Part shown: one piece after another, positions 7,650 through 15,426 of the stretch
Numbering within the stretch: the stretch's first letter is position 1
How the letters are laid out: each line of letters starts with the position of its first letter
Virus record (IMG/VR): IMGVR_UViG_3300035698_013366
Coordinates: 1-25,522 of that record
Origin: a virus
Strand: one strand, 5' to 3'
Length of the DNA: 25,522 nt
Made by a program: the position numbers and the translations under genes
Notes under the pieces: model-generated
The model's input: only the letters and a program-made list of their open reading frames with translations
Database searches by the model: none
Told to the model about the DNA's origin: nothing

Positions 7650-10600
7650 ATGGACGATATTTTTGATAACGTATTTAGGATACGGCCTACTACTCTTACT
7701 ACTCCTGCTACTAGCAAAGATATTTTTGATGATGTTGAAGAGCCAGGCATAGCGGGTTCTTTTGAAGGTGGATTAAAGAGTGGGGCATTGGGTGTTTTAT
7801 TGGGATATCAACGTGGAGAAAGAGTAGCAGAACCTTCTTTTCTTGAGAGTATTTCAGCATCTGCTGGAGAATTAGTTTCTGACTTACCTGTTATGATTGC
7901 CGGTGGAGGCCTTGGTAGCGTTGGTGGTGAAATTGGATCAGCAGCAGGGGCTTTTGCTGCACCTACTTTAATTAAAGAAATAAATAGAGAATGGAAGTCT
8001 TTTGAGAAATCAGGAAAAGATCTAAATTTAGAAAATTTTATAGAGCATGTAAAGAAAGTTGGCATTGAAACAGGTAAATCATCTTTAGTTGGAGCAGTCA
8101 CTGGTGGTATTGGTAAATTGATGCCTATATTGAATAAGATACCAGGAATATCTAAGTTGTTTGCTAACAAGCCAGTATTAAAGGGAATTAGTAAAGGAGT
8201 ATTAGAGTTAGGTGCCCTTACTGGAACTTCTGCAGCTCTTGAGGGTGAGTTGCCAACAAAGGAGCAATTTGCACATAATGCTTTATTACTTGGTGCTGCT
8301 AAGGCTGTTGGTGCTGGTATAAGAAAAGGCAGCAAGGTTATAAGCGATATTAGCCCAAAAGTGTCAGAGTTAGTTGACACAGCAAAGACTAAAATAGAAT
8401 CATTCAAAAAGTCTAGAGAACGTTCTAAGCAGCATTTTGATAAATTAAAAGATTATGTAGCAGAAAAAGATGTTAAAAACATTGAGTCTCAGTTTAAGTG
8501 GAAGCGCTCTTTAGATAGTGCTGAAATAGATGGTAAGTTTACGCCTAAAAACCGTGAAGAAATGATGTATTATAGGCAGAAAACAGGTAATCCCAATATT
8601 AAGGGAGACACATATGAAGCTCTATCTAAAAGATTGCCTGATTCAGCTAAAGGTTTTGTAAATAATGCTGTGGATAAGCATCTAAAGGAAAGTTTAAAAT
8701 CTTGGAATGAAGATTTAAGGACTAAGAATATTAGTCCTAGAGCTGCACTTGAAGAGATTTATTTACCTGGTATGTATGAATATAGTACTAAGGCTAAATT
8801 AAAAGCCATGAAAATACTTAAAACTAAGAATCCATTTGCCAATCAAAAAGAATTCTTATCCTACAACGAAGCAATGACTGAAGCTGGATTAAAACCTAAG
8901 CATAAAGATATTATTGAGTTAATGAAAAACTTTGATTCTACTATGAATAAAGTTAAGACTAATCTTAAGTTATTAGACGATGTTAAAAAATTAGAATCAG
9001 ATACCGGGCATAGAGTAATTGTTAAATACCCAGATTATAAAGCAATTAGGGAAGAGGCATTTAAGGGTGGAAAAAGTATTTATGAAACTGTTAAGGATGA
9101 ACAGCTTAATGAATATAGAACTTTTAAGGATGACTCGTTTAAGCAATTAGAAAAAACAAAAGAAAATATACAGACAAAAAAAGAACAAAATATAAAATCA
9201 GCAAGAAAAGATACCAATAAAAAAATAGAAGATATTAAGGAAGAATATAATAAGAAGAAAACTTCTATTTATAATACAAAGGAAATAGCTGATAAAAAAA
9301 TAGAAGTTAGTAAAGAAAAAATTAAATCTCAAAAACAAATAAGAGAAACTAGAGATAGTGATATAAAAAAGGCTAATTCAAGATACCTTAAAAGCAAAAA
9401 ATCTATATATGCTAATAAAGATATTACTGATAATGCTAGTGCAATCAATAAGGAGCGAATCGCTCTCAGAAAAGAGATTAGAGATTTAAAGCGAGATGCT
9501 GTAAAAAGTATTAAGGAAAATTCTACAAAATTAGATAAAACATTGCTTCCAGAAGCAAAATTTAGGAACAAACAAGCTGCTGTCCTAAGGGAGCGTAATC
9601 TTGCTGAAAAGAAAATTAGAGACTTAAAGAGCGAAATGGAAAAGAATATAAAGCAAGCTCGAAGCTCATCTAATAAGGCAGTTAATGATGTTATTAATAA
9701 TAATCAACAGGAATTGTCGAAACAATATAGAAAAGCCTTTAATAAGGCTAAGGTTGAAGCTGATAATATATTTAAGGGTGAGAAAAGTCTTAAATATAAT
9801 GAACAGCTTAAGGCTTATAAGGAAGCTGAATCTTTAGGTTATGTACCATTTAATGATCCATTGTTAAGAAGTACTAGTATGGTTGATAGAGCTGGTAGGA
9901 AAATGTATAGCACTACAGAAACTCCAGCATTAGTTGAACCTGAATTCGCTAAAGCCTTTCAAGGTGTCTTTAACAAGGAAGCTTACAAGCCGGAACCACT
10001 TGCGTTGAAGGCTCTTGATAATATAAAAGATGAGTTAAGATTCTTCAGGGTAAGGTTCTCACCTTTCCATTATGGTGCCTTGACAGAGTCTGCCGTAGGT
10101 TCTTTAGGTCTTAAGGGTTTAAGGTTTCCAACGCTTGCCAAAGAAGGTAACAAGCTTAGAAGTAATGAAGTATTTATGAAGAAGGCTGCAGAGAGTGGCT
10201 TAAAGATATCTGGTACATTAGAAAACTATAAAAAAGGTTTTACGTTAATAGATAGAGCCGTAGATAGTCTTTCTGCTAAAATTGATTCACCTATTGGTAA
10301 AAAAGCTATGAATTCATTAGCTGGTGGATCACGTTATTTATTTGAAACATTTCATCCAAATCTTAAGGCTGTTACTTTTGAGGACTTTAGTAATAGGCAA
10401 GTAGGTAAGCTTTCTGCTAAAAAAGGTCGCCCTTTATCAAAGGCTGAAACACTTAAAGTAAATAGAGACATGGCTTCTTTAACGAATGATATTTATGGTG
10501 GTCAGCAATGGGAAACTCAGAAAGTATTTAATGATCCAAAAAATTTAAAATGGTTGCGTAGGGCTATAGCTTATCCTGACTGGTCAACATCTGCTTTACG

Positions 10601-11399
10601 ACAAGCCGGATCTGTATTAGGTAAGGGGATTCGTGGAGACGTAGCCAGAGAATATTGGTTAAGATATGGAATTATGTTTGCAGCAGCACATGGTTTTATG
10701 AAATGGTTTAATTCTGGCTGGAAAAACAACGATGAGGGAAAAGTAGTTTTCGATGTTAATAAAGCCAATAAAGGTATAACAGAAGGTGATCCTAGTAGTT
10801 GGTATAAGTTTCCATTACCAGATTTTGATGTAAAGATAGGTGGAACAACATATAATATGGGTCGTGATTCGCAAGGAAAGAAGTTGTATGCCCATATAGG
10901 TAAGCAGATGTTAGAAGTTGGAAAATGGCAGAGAGAACCTTTTAACTCTCTTTTTGGTAAATCTAATCCATTAATACAAATAGCTTATAAGCAAATTACA
11001 GGCGGAACTCCGTTTGGTGAAAAGACATGGACAGCTAGGGGTAAGTGGTCAGAAGGTGAGAATAAACCATGGGATGCAACTGATCCATGGACGCTTGATA
11101 GAGCTAAATCAAGAACTAAGGAATTATTTTCAGATTTAATGCCATTTTCAGTAAATACACTTAATGATAGAGGTATTGCTCCTTTCTTGGGATCTGGTCT
11201 AGGTGTAGCAGCAGTATCACGTGGATTAAATGCTTTTACGGCTGTTCCTCACATCAAGAAAGCGTTAATTAATAATGATGATAAACTATTAGCAAGAGTT
11301 AAAACGTCATTATTAGAAAATAAGGTAAAACCTTCAGCAATTAAATCAGCAATAACTCGTTCTAGAAATGAACTTAAAAGAACAGGAAAGATAAAATAA
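7650..11399 (+). CDS. Giant internal virion / DNA-ejection protein (1249 aa)
   Basis: The start has AGGGGAAAATA upstream. Residues ~45-220 are rich in Gly, Ala and Leu with several hydrophobic amphipathic stretches (ELVSDLPVMIAGGGLGSVGG; LVGAVTGGIGKLMPIL; LGALTGTSAALEG), suited to membrane insertion after ejection. Residues ~230-470 are basic and helical. Residues ~490-720 form a long Lys/Glu-rich coiled coil. Residues ~770-1249 are a more globular part, with KWLRRAIAYPDWSTSALRQAG near 970, WLRYGIMFAAAHGFMKWF near 1010 and WDATDPWTLDRAKSRTKELF near 1150. That C-terminal pattern resembles the large polyvalent or ejection proteins of podoviruses. No peptidase or transglycosylase motif was seen. 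It likely forms the channel that carries DNA into the cell. A clear terminator follows. Confidence 0.6.
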   Translation: MDDIFDNVFRIRPTTLTTPATSKDIFDDVEEPGIAGSFEGGLKSGALGVLLGYQRGERVAEPSFLESISASAGELVSDLPVMIAGGGLGSVGGEIGSAAGAFAAPTLIKEINREWKSFEKSGKDLNLENFIEHVKKVGIETGKSSLVGAVTGGIGKLMPILNKIPGISKLFANKPVLKGISKGVLELGALTGTSAALEGELPTKEQFAHNALLLGAAKAVGAGIRKGSKVISDISPKVSELVDTAKTKIESFKKSRERSKQHFDKLKDYVAEKDVKNIESQFKWKRSLDSAEIDGKFTPKNREEMMYYRQKTGNPNIKGDTYEALSKRLPDSAKGFVNNAVDKHLKESLKSWNEDLRTKNISPRAALEEIYLPGMYEYSTKAKLKAMKILKTKNPFANQKEFLSYNEAMTEAGLKPKHKDIIELMKNFDSTMNKVKTNLKLLDDVKKLESDTGHRVIVKYPDYKAIREEAFKGGKSIYETVKDEQLNEYRTFKDDSFKQLEKTKENIQTKKEQNIKSARKDTNKKIEDIKEEYNKKKTSIYNTKEIADKKIEVSKEKIKSQKQIRETRDSDIKKANSRYLKSKKSIYANKDITDNASAINKERIALRKEIRDLKRDAVKSIKENSTKLDKTLLPEAKFRNKQAAVLRERNLAEKKIRDLKSEMEKNIKQARSSSNKAVNDVINNNQQELSKQYRKAFNKAKVEADNIFKGEKSLKYNEQLKAYKEAESLGYVPFNDPLLRSTSMVDRAGRKMYSTTETPALVEPEFAKAFQGVFNKEAYKPEPLALKALDNIKDELRFFRVRFSPFHYGALTESAVGSLGLKGLRFPTLAKEGNKLRSNEVFMKKAAESGLKISGTLENYKKGFTLIDRAVDSLSAKIDSPIGKKAMNSLAGGSRYLFETFHPNLKAVTFEDFSNRQVGKLSAKKGRPLSKAETLKVNRDMASLTNDIYGGQQWETQKVFNDPKNLKWLRRAIAYPDWSTSALRQAGSVLGKGIRGDVAREYWLRYGIMFAAAHGFMKWFNSGWKNNDEGKVVFDVNKANKGITEGDPSSWYKFPLPDFDVKIGGTTYNMGRDSQGKKLYAHIGKQMLEVGKWQREPFNSLFGKSNPLIQIAYKQITGGTPFGEKTWTARGKWSEGENKPWDATDPWTLDRAKSRTKELFSDLMPFSVNTLNDRGIAPFLGSGLGVAAVSRGLNAFTAVPHIKKALINNDDKLLARVKTSLLENKVKPSAIKSAITRSRNELKRTGKIK

Positions 11400-11426
11400 T
11401 ATTTTAGACGTCTCCATTTGAACTTG

Positions 11427-11452
11427 GGGGAACTACAAAGTTCCCTCTTTTT
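11427..11452 (+). terminator. Rho-independent terminator ending the head-neck-ejection operon
   Basis: GGGAACT (11428-11434) and AGTTCCC (11439-11445) form a perfect 7-bp stem with loop ACAA. One more G.T pair is possible at the base, followed by TCTTTTT. It lies 28 bases after the giant-protein stop and separates it from the minus-strand mini-operon. Confidence 0.85.
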
Positions 11453-11534
11453 ATTTATATCTAATTAAACCTATCGTAATCATTACTAAATTCACTACCA
11501 ACAAAGCTATAATAGTTAAGAGCAATATCTTCAT
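11451..11534 (-). CDS. 27-residue single-span membrane peptide
   Basis: A very short minus-strand frame starting at ATG 11534-11532. It overlaps the stop codon of the upstream regulator gene in an ATGA arrangement, the usual sign of coupled translation. The peptide (MKILLLTIIALLVVNLVMIT, then IGLIRYK) is almost entirely one hydrophobic helix with a Lys near the start and Arg/Lys at the end. It would sit in the inner membrane. Its TAA stop abuts the + strand terminator. Function is unknown: possible roles are a toxin-like or holin-like micropeptide, an exclusion factor or a regulator partner. The exact ATGA coupling and the unbroken hydrophobic run make chance less likely, but length alone gives little statistical support. 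Confidence 0.5.
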   Translation of the reverse strand: MKILLLTIIALLVVNLVMITIGLIRYK

Positions 11535-11719
11535 TCGCCATCTTCTTTTCTAGCCTTGTCCAATCTGTTGAGCTCTATTAATACTAATCTAATTATCCAT
11601 CTCTTTATGGTCGTATTTCTTAAGACTATTTCAGATTTAATCTTAGTGTGTAAATTCTCAGGTATATCAAAATTTATTCTCTTTAATTTGGGCTCTAAAC
11701 CCTTACCGATATATTCCAT
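11531..11719 (-). CDS. Ribbon-helix-helix (CopG/Arc-type) DNA-binding protein
   Basis: A 62-residue basic protein. Residues ~12-19 (LKRINFDI) form the likely DNA-contacting beta strand. PENLHTKIKSEIVLRN is the first helix and TTIKRWIIRLVLIELNRLDK the second, the strand-helix-turn-helix order and length of ribbon-helix-helix dimers. Such proteins bind short palindromes, often cooperatively in tandem. The start has AAAGGATAAG upstream and a good promoter (11743-11771). It is antisense to the structural genes and is followed by a coupled membrane peptide. Four 15-bp palindromic repeats lie between this gene and the divergently transcribed fibre gene, and a 14-bp palindrome sits in its own promoter, so autoregulation and control of the fibre operon are plausible. 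It could also be the antitoxin-like half of a two-gene unit. Confidence 0.7.
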   Translation of the reverse strand: MEYIGKGLEPKLKRINFDIPENLHTKIKSEIVLRNTTIKRWIIRLVLIELNRLDKARKEDGE

Positions 11720-11742
11720 ACTTATCCTTTATTTATACATAT

Positions 11743-11771
11743 ATCATAACATTTATACTCAAATGAGTAAA
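11743..11771 (-). promoter_or_regulatory. Sigma70-like promoter for the minus-strand regulator, with embedded palindrome
   Basis: On the minus strand, TTTACT (11771-11766) and TATGAT (11748-11743) are spaced by exactly 17 bases, and TGT before TATGAT makes an extended -10. A 14-bp palindrome, TACTCA-AA-TGAGTA (11756-11769), covers the spacer and part of the -35. This is a natural operator position for self-repression by the ribbon-helix-helix protein. Confidence 0.6.
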
Positions 11772-11824
11772 GGAATATTTAATATATTGATTTAATTTAT
11801 GAAAAGGTATGAACTTAAATTAAT

Positions 11825-11898
11825 AAGACTGGTCTTGTCAAGACTGGTCTTGTCAAGACTGGTCTTGTCAAGACTGGTCTTGTCAAGACGTTTGTCTT
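11825..11898. repeat. Tandem palindromic 15-bp repeats between divergent genes
   Basis: Four exact copies of AAGACTGGTCTTGTC start at 11825, 11840, 11855 and 11870. They are followed by a degenerate fifth (AAGAC-GTTT-GTCTT, 11885-11898). Each unit is an imperfect palindrome (AAGAC-TG-GTCTT). The array lies between the minus-strand regulator and the + strand fibre gene at 11931, where it could act as an iterated operator. Alternatively it is just one member of a genome-wide set of similar arrays. Confidence 0.95.
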
Positions 11899-11930
11899 TA
11901 GTTTATTAATATAATTTGAAAGGATTCAGG

Positions 11931-14201
11931 ATGGCAGTAAATCAAAAAAAGGGTAGGGCTTATGGTCTTACTTCACCTTTAATCAATGTAAACCCAGAAC
12001 CTATTATCAGCAGCAGAGCTCCTAATACTAGAGATAGATCTGAACTAGGTACTCCATGGGTAAAGCAAGATCAAGCAGCTGGCGACAATGTATATATGAT
12101 TACTAGTGTTGTAGCTAACGTAGCAACTTGGACGTCACTTGGTGGTGGAGCTGGTCAGTTTGATGCAGTTACAGTTAACCCAGGCAACCTTACAGTAACA
12201 GCTGGCAATACTATTTTAACTGCTGGTGATCTTACTTTGGGTGCTGGAAGCGTAACCGTTACTCCATTTGCAGCTTTAGGTATAGTAGCTAATAATGCTG
12301 CTGGCGTGCTTTCAACTACACGTGGAACAGATGGACAATTTCTAATATCAGATACAGCAACAGGACCAGACTGGGGTGAGATTACCTCTGCTGGTGGAAC
12401 ATGTGTTGTAACTTATCCATCCGCTAATACATTAAATATAGAAGCCACTGGTGGAACAGCTAATTCTTACGCAACAGATGCTGGCGGACCCGTAGCTCCT
12501 TTAGCTGGTGTACTGAATGTTATTGGGTATGATGCCAATATAACAACCGATGGTGCTACCGCTAATACAGTTGAAATTAGATTAGCTGATGATGTTATTA
12601 CTGTTGGCGCATTAACAGCAGGCGTAAATCTTAATATGGATTCTGGTATCTGTACTATTTCTTCTAATAGTAATGCCATTGAAGCAATTTATTTACATGC
12701 TAATGGTGGAACTGCAGAACAAATTAAAATACACTCTGATCAGGGTACGAGCGTAGACTCAGTATCAATAGAATCTGATGTTGGTGGTGTATATATAACT
12801 TCGGGTTTAGGTGCAGTAGACGCTATTGATCTTGCTGCTACAGATGTAGCTGGTGGAATATCTGCTTCTTTTGGTACTTCTGGTATGGAAATTGTTGGTA
12901 CTAATGGATCTTTCGTCGTAGAGACAGGCACCGGAGACATTGAGATAGGTGTAGATGCCGTAGCTAAGGATATTTCTTTTGGAAATGCTACTGGAGCTTC
13001 TAGTCTTACCTTAGCAGCTGGAACTGGAGACTATACATCTACCTCTACAGGTACCATGACTCTCGATTCAGCTGGCGTATTAGAACTTAATAGTTCTGCT
13101 GGTATAATATCAATAGGAAATAAAGCAGTAGCCCAAAATATAGAAATAGGTACCGGAGGGGCTGCTAGGGTTATAACTATAGGTAATTCAACAGGTGCTT
13201 CTCAAGTTGTATTAAATTGTGGAACTGATGGTGTATCAATAGGTACTTCAGCAAATGCACATACTTCTACTTTTGGATCAACAAACACAACTTCAGCCGC
13301 AACAATTCAAGCTGGATCTGGCGCAATGACCTTTACAGCAGGCGGAATATGGGATGTTAATGCTGTTGGAGCCGTAACAATAGATTCAACTGGAGGGGCT
13401 TTATCCATTGGTTCTGGTGCACATGCTAATGGAATTTCAATTGGAAATGGTATTGCTGCACGTACTATCGTTATGGGTAACGCCACAGGAACAACATCAA
13501 TAGCATTGAATACAGGTACCGGTGCTTTGGAATTAGGATCTAACGCCATCGCTCACCAAGTTAGAGTTGGATCGGTTACTGGTGCGGCTAATACAACCGT
13601 GCAAGCTGGATCTGGAGCTCTTGTTATTAATGGTGGAGCTAATCTAAATATTGATGCTGCTACTGATATAACAATGGATTCAGCTGGTGGTATTTTCGAC
13701 TTATCCGTTACTGGAGATATAACTATAGATTCTAATGCTGGAACCATAGGTATTGGCGTTGACGGTTTTGATCAAGCTATTAATATTGGAACATCTGGTG
13801 AACGTCTTCTAACTTTTGGTAATCAAGTTGGTGCCGCTGGTGTTGTAGTTGAATCTGGAACGGCTGGAATGCAACTTAAGGCTTCTGGTTTAACCTCAGT
13901 TGAAGTTGCTTCTGATACTCAAGCTGCTTCCACTGTAACAGTTAGTGCTAATAACGGTTATGGTACCTTTACAGGTCTTACAACAGCCGCTGCTGCATCA
14001 CAGGTGCTTACAGTTACTAATACTTTATGTGCCGCTACGTCAGCTATTTTATGTACTGTTAGTGACCTATCTGCTAATGATAGTAAGATGACTATTCAGC
14101 GCGTAACTCCTGCTGCTGGTTCATTTTCTGTTGCTGTTCTTAACGAAGGATCACAAGCAGTTAACGGAAACCTAATGATTGCTTTCTGGTTAATGGCCTA
14201 A
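11931..14201 (+). CDS. Long repetitive tail fibre protein (756 aa)
   Basis: The ATG at 11931 has AAAGGA six bases upstream; an in-frame TTG at 11916 lacks one. The N-terminal ~60 residues (KGRAYGLTSPLINVNPEPII, then RAPNTRDRSELGTPWVKQDQ) form a compact, probable tail-attachment module. Most of the rest is low-complexity, rich in Gly, Ala, Ser and Thr. It has an irregular ~30-residue repeat built on variants of IEIGTGGAARVITIGNSTGAS and LNAGTGALELGS, the regular strands of a beta-solenoid shaft. The last ~110 residues change character (QVLTVTNTLCAATSAILCTV, then FSVAVLNEGSQAVNGNLMIAF) and would form the globular tip that binds the receptor or trimerises the fibre. It is the first gene of the adsorption block, which is separated from the head genes by the minus-strand mini-operon. 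Confidence 0.7.
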   Translation: MAVNQKKGRAYGLTSPLINVNPEPIISSRAPNTRDRSELGTPWVKQDQAAGDNVYMITSVVANVATWTSLGGGAGQFDAVTVNPGNLTVTAGNTILTAGDLTLGAGSVTVTPFAALGIVANNAAGVLSTTRGTDGQFLISDTATGPDWGEITSAGGTCVVTYPSANTLNIEATGGTANSYATDAGGPVAPLAGVLNVIGYDANITTDGATANTVEIRLADDVITVGALTAGVNLNMDSGICTISSNSNAIEAIYLHANGGTAEQIKIHSDQGTSVDSVSIESDVGGVYITSGLGAVDAIDLAATDVAGGISASFGTSGMEIVGTNGSFVVETGTGDIEIGVDAVAKDISFGNATGASSLTLAAGTGDYTSTSTGTMTLDSAGVLELNSSAGIISIGNKAVAQNIEIGTGGAARVITIGNSTGASQVVLNCGTDGVSIGTSANAHTSTFGSTNTTSAATIQAGSGAMTFTAGGIWDVNAVGAVTIDSTGGALSIGSGAHANGISIGNGIAARTIVMGNATGTTSIALNTGTGALELGSNAIAHQVRVGSVTGAANTTVQAGSGALVINGGANLNIDAATDITMDSAGGIFDLSVTGDITIDSNAGTIGIGVDGFDQAINIGTSGERLLTFGNQVGAAGVVVESGTAGMQLKASGLTSVEVASDTQAASTVTVSANNGYGTFTGLTTAAAASQVLTVTNTLCAATSAILCTVSDLSANDSKMTIQRVTPAAGSFSVAVLNEGSQAVNGNLMIAFWLMA

Positions 14202-14218
14202 AACTAAGCACGCACAAG

Positions 14219-14260
14219 TTTACATGCTGCCTTTTTTATATGAATTGGGCGGTATGTAAA
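14219..14260 (+). other. 13-bp hairpin in the intergenic region
   Basis: TTTACATGCTGCC (14219-14231) pairs over its full length with GGCGGTATGTAAA (14248-14260), with two G.T pairs and a 16-base loop starting with TTTTTT. No U run follows the second arm, so it is not a standard terminator for the + strand. It may protect or process the mRNA end of the fibre gene, or act in the leader of the next gene. Confidence 0.6.
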
Positions 14261-14321
14261 TAAAATAAACATGCTAAAATATCCAAAGTATAAGTAACAC
14301 TAATAACCACGAAAGGAACAC

Positions 14322-14594
14322 ATGGAAAACAAAGGATTAAAAGTAATTTCTATGATAAACATTGAGATTGCTAAGGGAGATAGGTTATACAGAGTAGGTA
14401 TCCCTTCAGGTGCACCATTTGGCGAATCCTTTGATGCTTTATTTGAAGCTATGGAAATAGTTAAGGGATGGCACGAAAAGGCTCAATTGCAGCTTAAAGA
14501 ATCTAGACCAGTCGACTTGGCTGAACCAGTTCAGACTGAACCAGTTGAGGCTGAACCAGTTGAGGCTGAGTTGGTAGAAGAAAAGAGTAAATAA
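14322..14594 (+). CDS. Small acidic protein with Glu-Pro-Val-Glu-Ala repeats
   Basis: A 90-residue protein with GAAAGGA seven bases before its ATG. Residues ~8-62 (KVISMINIEIAKGDRLYRVGI, then FGESFDALFEAMEIVKGWHEKA) read as a short beta part followed by an amphipathic helix. From residue ~66 a tail of repeated EPVEA-type pentapeptides begins, encoded by 15-base near-palindromic repeats (14521-14580), ending EELVEEKSK-like and strongly acidic. No membrane segment or catalytic motif is seen. It is flanked by a hairpin upstream and a terminator downstream, so it may be expressed on its own. A fibre-assembly chaperone role is possible from position and size, but I do not recognise it. Confidence 0.6.
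   Translation: MENKGLKVISMINIEIAKGDRLYRVGIPSGAPFGESFDALFEAMEIVKGWHEKAQLQLKESRPVDLAEPVQTEPVEAEPVEAELVEEKSK
14521..14580 (+). repeat. 15-bp near-palindromic repeats inside the small acidic gene
   Basis: CTGAACCAGTTCAGA (14521), then CTGAACCAGTTGAGG twice (14536, 14551), then a diverged copy (14566). The first is a full 6-2-6 palindrome (CTGAAC-CA-GTTCAG). The period of five codons yields Glu-Pro-Val-x-x repeats without breaking the frame. Confidence 0.9.
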
Positions 14595-14693
14595 ATTTAG
14601 AAATTTCGAGTTTAGATTTATGTAGTTATAAAACAATAAAAACCTCTTTACTCGTCTTTTCACAAACATGTTTTTTCTTTTTTTATTCATGAT

Positions 14694-14724
14694 GGGGTCT
14701 AGTTGTTAATTAGGCCCCGTTTTT
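14694..14724 (+). terminator. Rho-independent terminator after the small acidic gene
   Basis: GGGGTCT (14694-14700) pairs with AGGCCCC (14712-14718), one G.T pair, 11-base loop, followed by GTTTTT. It lies about 30 bases before the ribosome site of the three small beta-protein genes, so those need their own promoter or read-through. Confidence 0.85.
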
Positions 14725-14756
14725 AATTTTAAGGGTTAGTAAAATAGGAGTTAGCA

Positions 14757-15086
14757 ATGGCAAAAGATTTCATTGTTTCAATAGAGCTTCAATCAATAGA
14801 TACATCCACGATAGGTGCAGGAGTATTTTCAGAAATAGGCAATCCATTAGAGGGTGCTTTAGCATTTATACGCATAACTAATGACTCAGATACAGATGTT
14901 ATTATCAGTTATGATGGTGTTACGGATCATGAATACATTCCAGCTGGTGATGCAATAAAGACTTATTTTCAAGATAGTGCTATTCCAGGTAATTATATTG
15001 CTAAGCTTAGAAAAGGAACAATAGTTCATGCTCGAGGCACAGCAGGTACAGGCTTGCTATATGTAAGCGGGTACTACAATGGCTAA
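14757..15086 (+). CDS. Small beta-sandwich virion protein, paralogue 1
   Basis: A 109-residue protein with AGGAG before its ATG. It is the first of three neighbouring genes with one shared pattern: a variable N-terminal ~35 residues; FIRITNDSDTDVIISYDGVTDHEY (40-60), in the others a T-N followed by a strand and F/Y-D-G-V; a central strand ending in a hydrophobic; K-G-T-x-V-x-A around 90; and a terminal GLLYVSGYYNG. This looks like a small jelly-roll or sandwich domain. The 8-base overlap with the next gene (ATGGCTAA) suggests coupled translation and possibly a fixed ratio of products. They may cap or link fibres or decorate the tail; no specific function is established here. Confidence 0.55.
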   Translation: MAKDFIVSIELQSIDTSTIGAGVFSEIGNPLEGALAFIRITNDSDTDVIISYDGVTDHEYIPAGDAIKTYFQDSAIPGNYIAKLRKGTIVHARGTAGTGLLYVSGYYNG

Positions 15087-15417
15087 AAATTATGTAACCA
15101 ATCATGAAGTGGAAGTTTTTCTTGTTGCTGATATTACTGGTGGATTCAAGGTAGTTAATTCTGGTGGCTTTAATGGTCCTCTAGCGTTCTATAGAATGAC
15201 TAATACTATGAATGTACCTGTAATTATAAGCTTTGATGGTGTATATGGCAGTGAATACATAAGGTCGCATGATAGCATTACACTATATAGTCAGCTTTGC
15301 AGTTTACCTTCCAATAAAAAGAGTCTACTTAAAGATAAAACTAAAGTTTACGTTAAGAATGCTGGTGGTGTTCCAAAGACTGGAGCATTAATAGTTACAG
15401 GTTTCTATCAAAAATAA
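15079..15417 (+). CDS. Small beta-sandwich virion protein, paralogue 2
   Basis: A 112-residue protein starting inside the last codons of paralogue 1. The shared core is clear: FYRMTNTMNVPVIISFDGVYG (45-62), a strand with SITLYSQLC, K-D-K-T-K-V-Y-V around 90 and a closing ALIVTGFYQK. Compared with paralogue 1 the N-terminal third is rewritten (NHEVEVFLVADITGGFKVV), which would change its partner or surface, while the core is kept. No signal peptide or enzyme motif. Its role is inferred to be the same as its neighbours'. Confidence 0.55.
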   Translation: MAKNYVTNHEVEVFLVADITGGFKVVNSGGFNGPLAFYRMTNTMNVPVIISFDGVYGSEYIRSHDSITLYSQLCSLPSNKKSLLKDKTKVYVKNAGGVPKTGALIVTGFYQK

Positions 15418-15426
15418 GGAGTTAAT

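Noticed and set aside
7808-8407. Minus-strand open frame of 199 residues
   Set aside because: Lies entirely inside the giant ejection protein gene, has no ribosome site and has a Pro/Ser-rich mirror-image composition typical of a shadow frame.
11556-11795. Plus-strand 79-residue frame
   Set aside because: Antisense to the ribbon-helix-helix gene, which has a good promoter, ribosome site and recognisable fold; the + frame has none of these.
11825-11898. CRISPR array
   Set aside because: The 15-bp units are directly adjacent with no spacers, and no cas gene is near.
11910-11915. TATAAT as a -10 box for the fibre gene
   Set aside because: The transcript would start on or next to the ribosome site, and no -35 box is found at 16-18 bases.
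12467-13747. Several short minus-strand frames inside the first fibre gene
   Set aside because: Pro/Val/Ala-rich shadows of the repetitive Gly/Ala/Thr coding sequence without ribosome sites.
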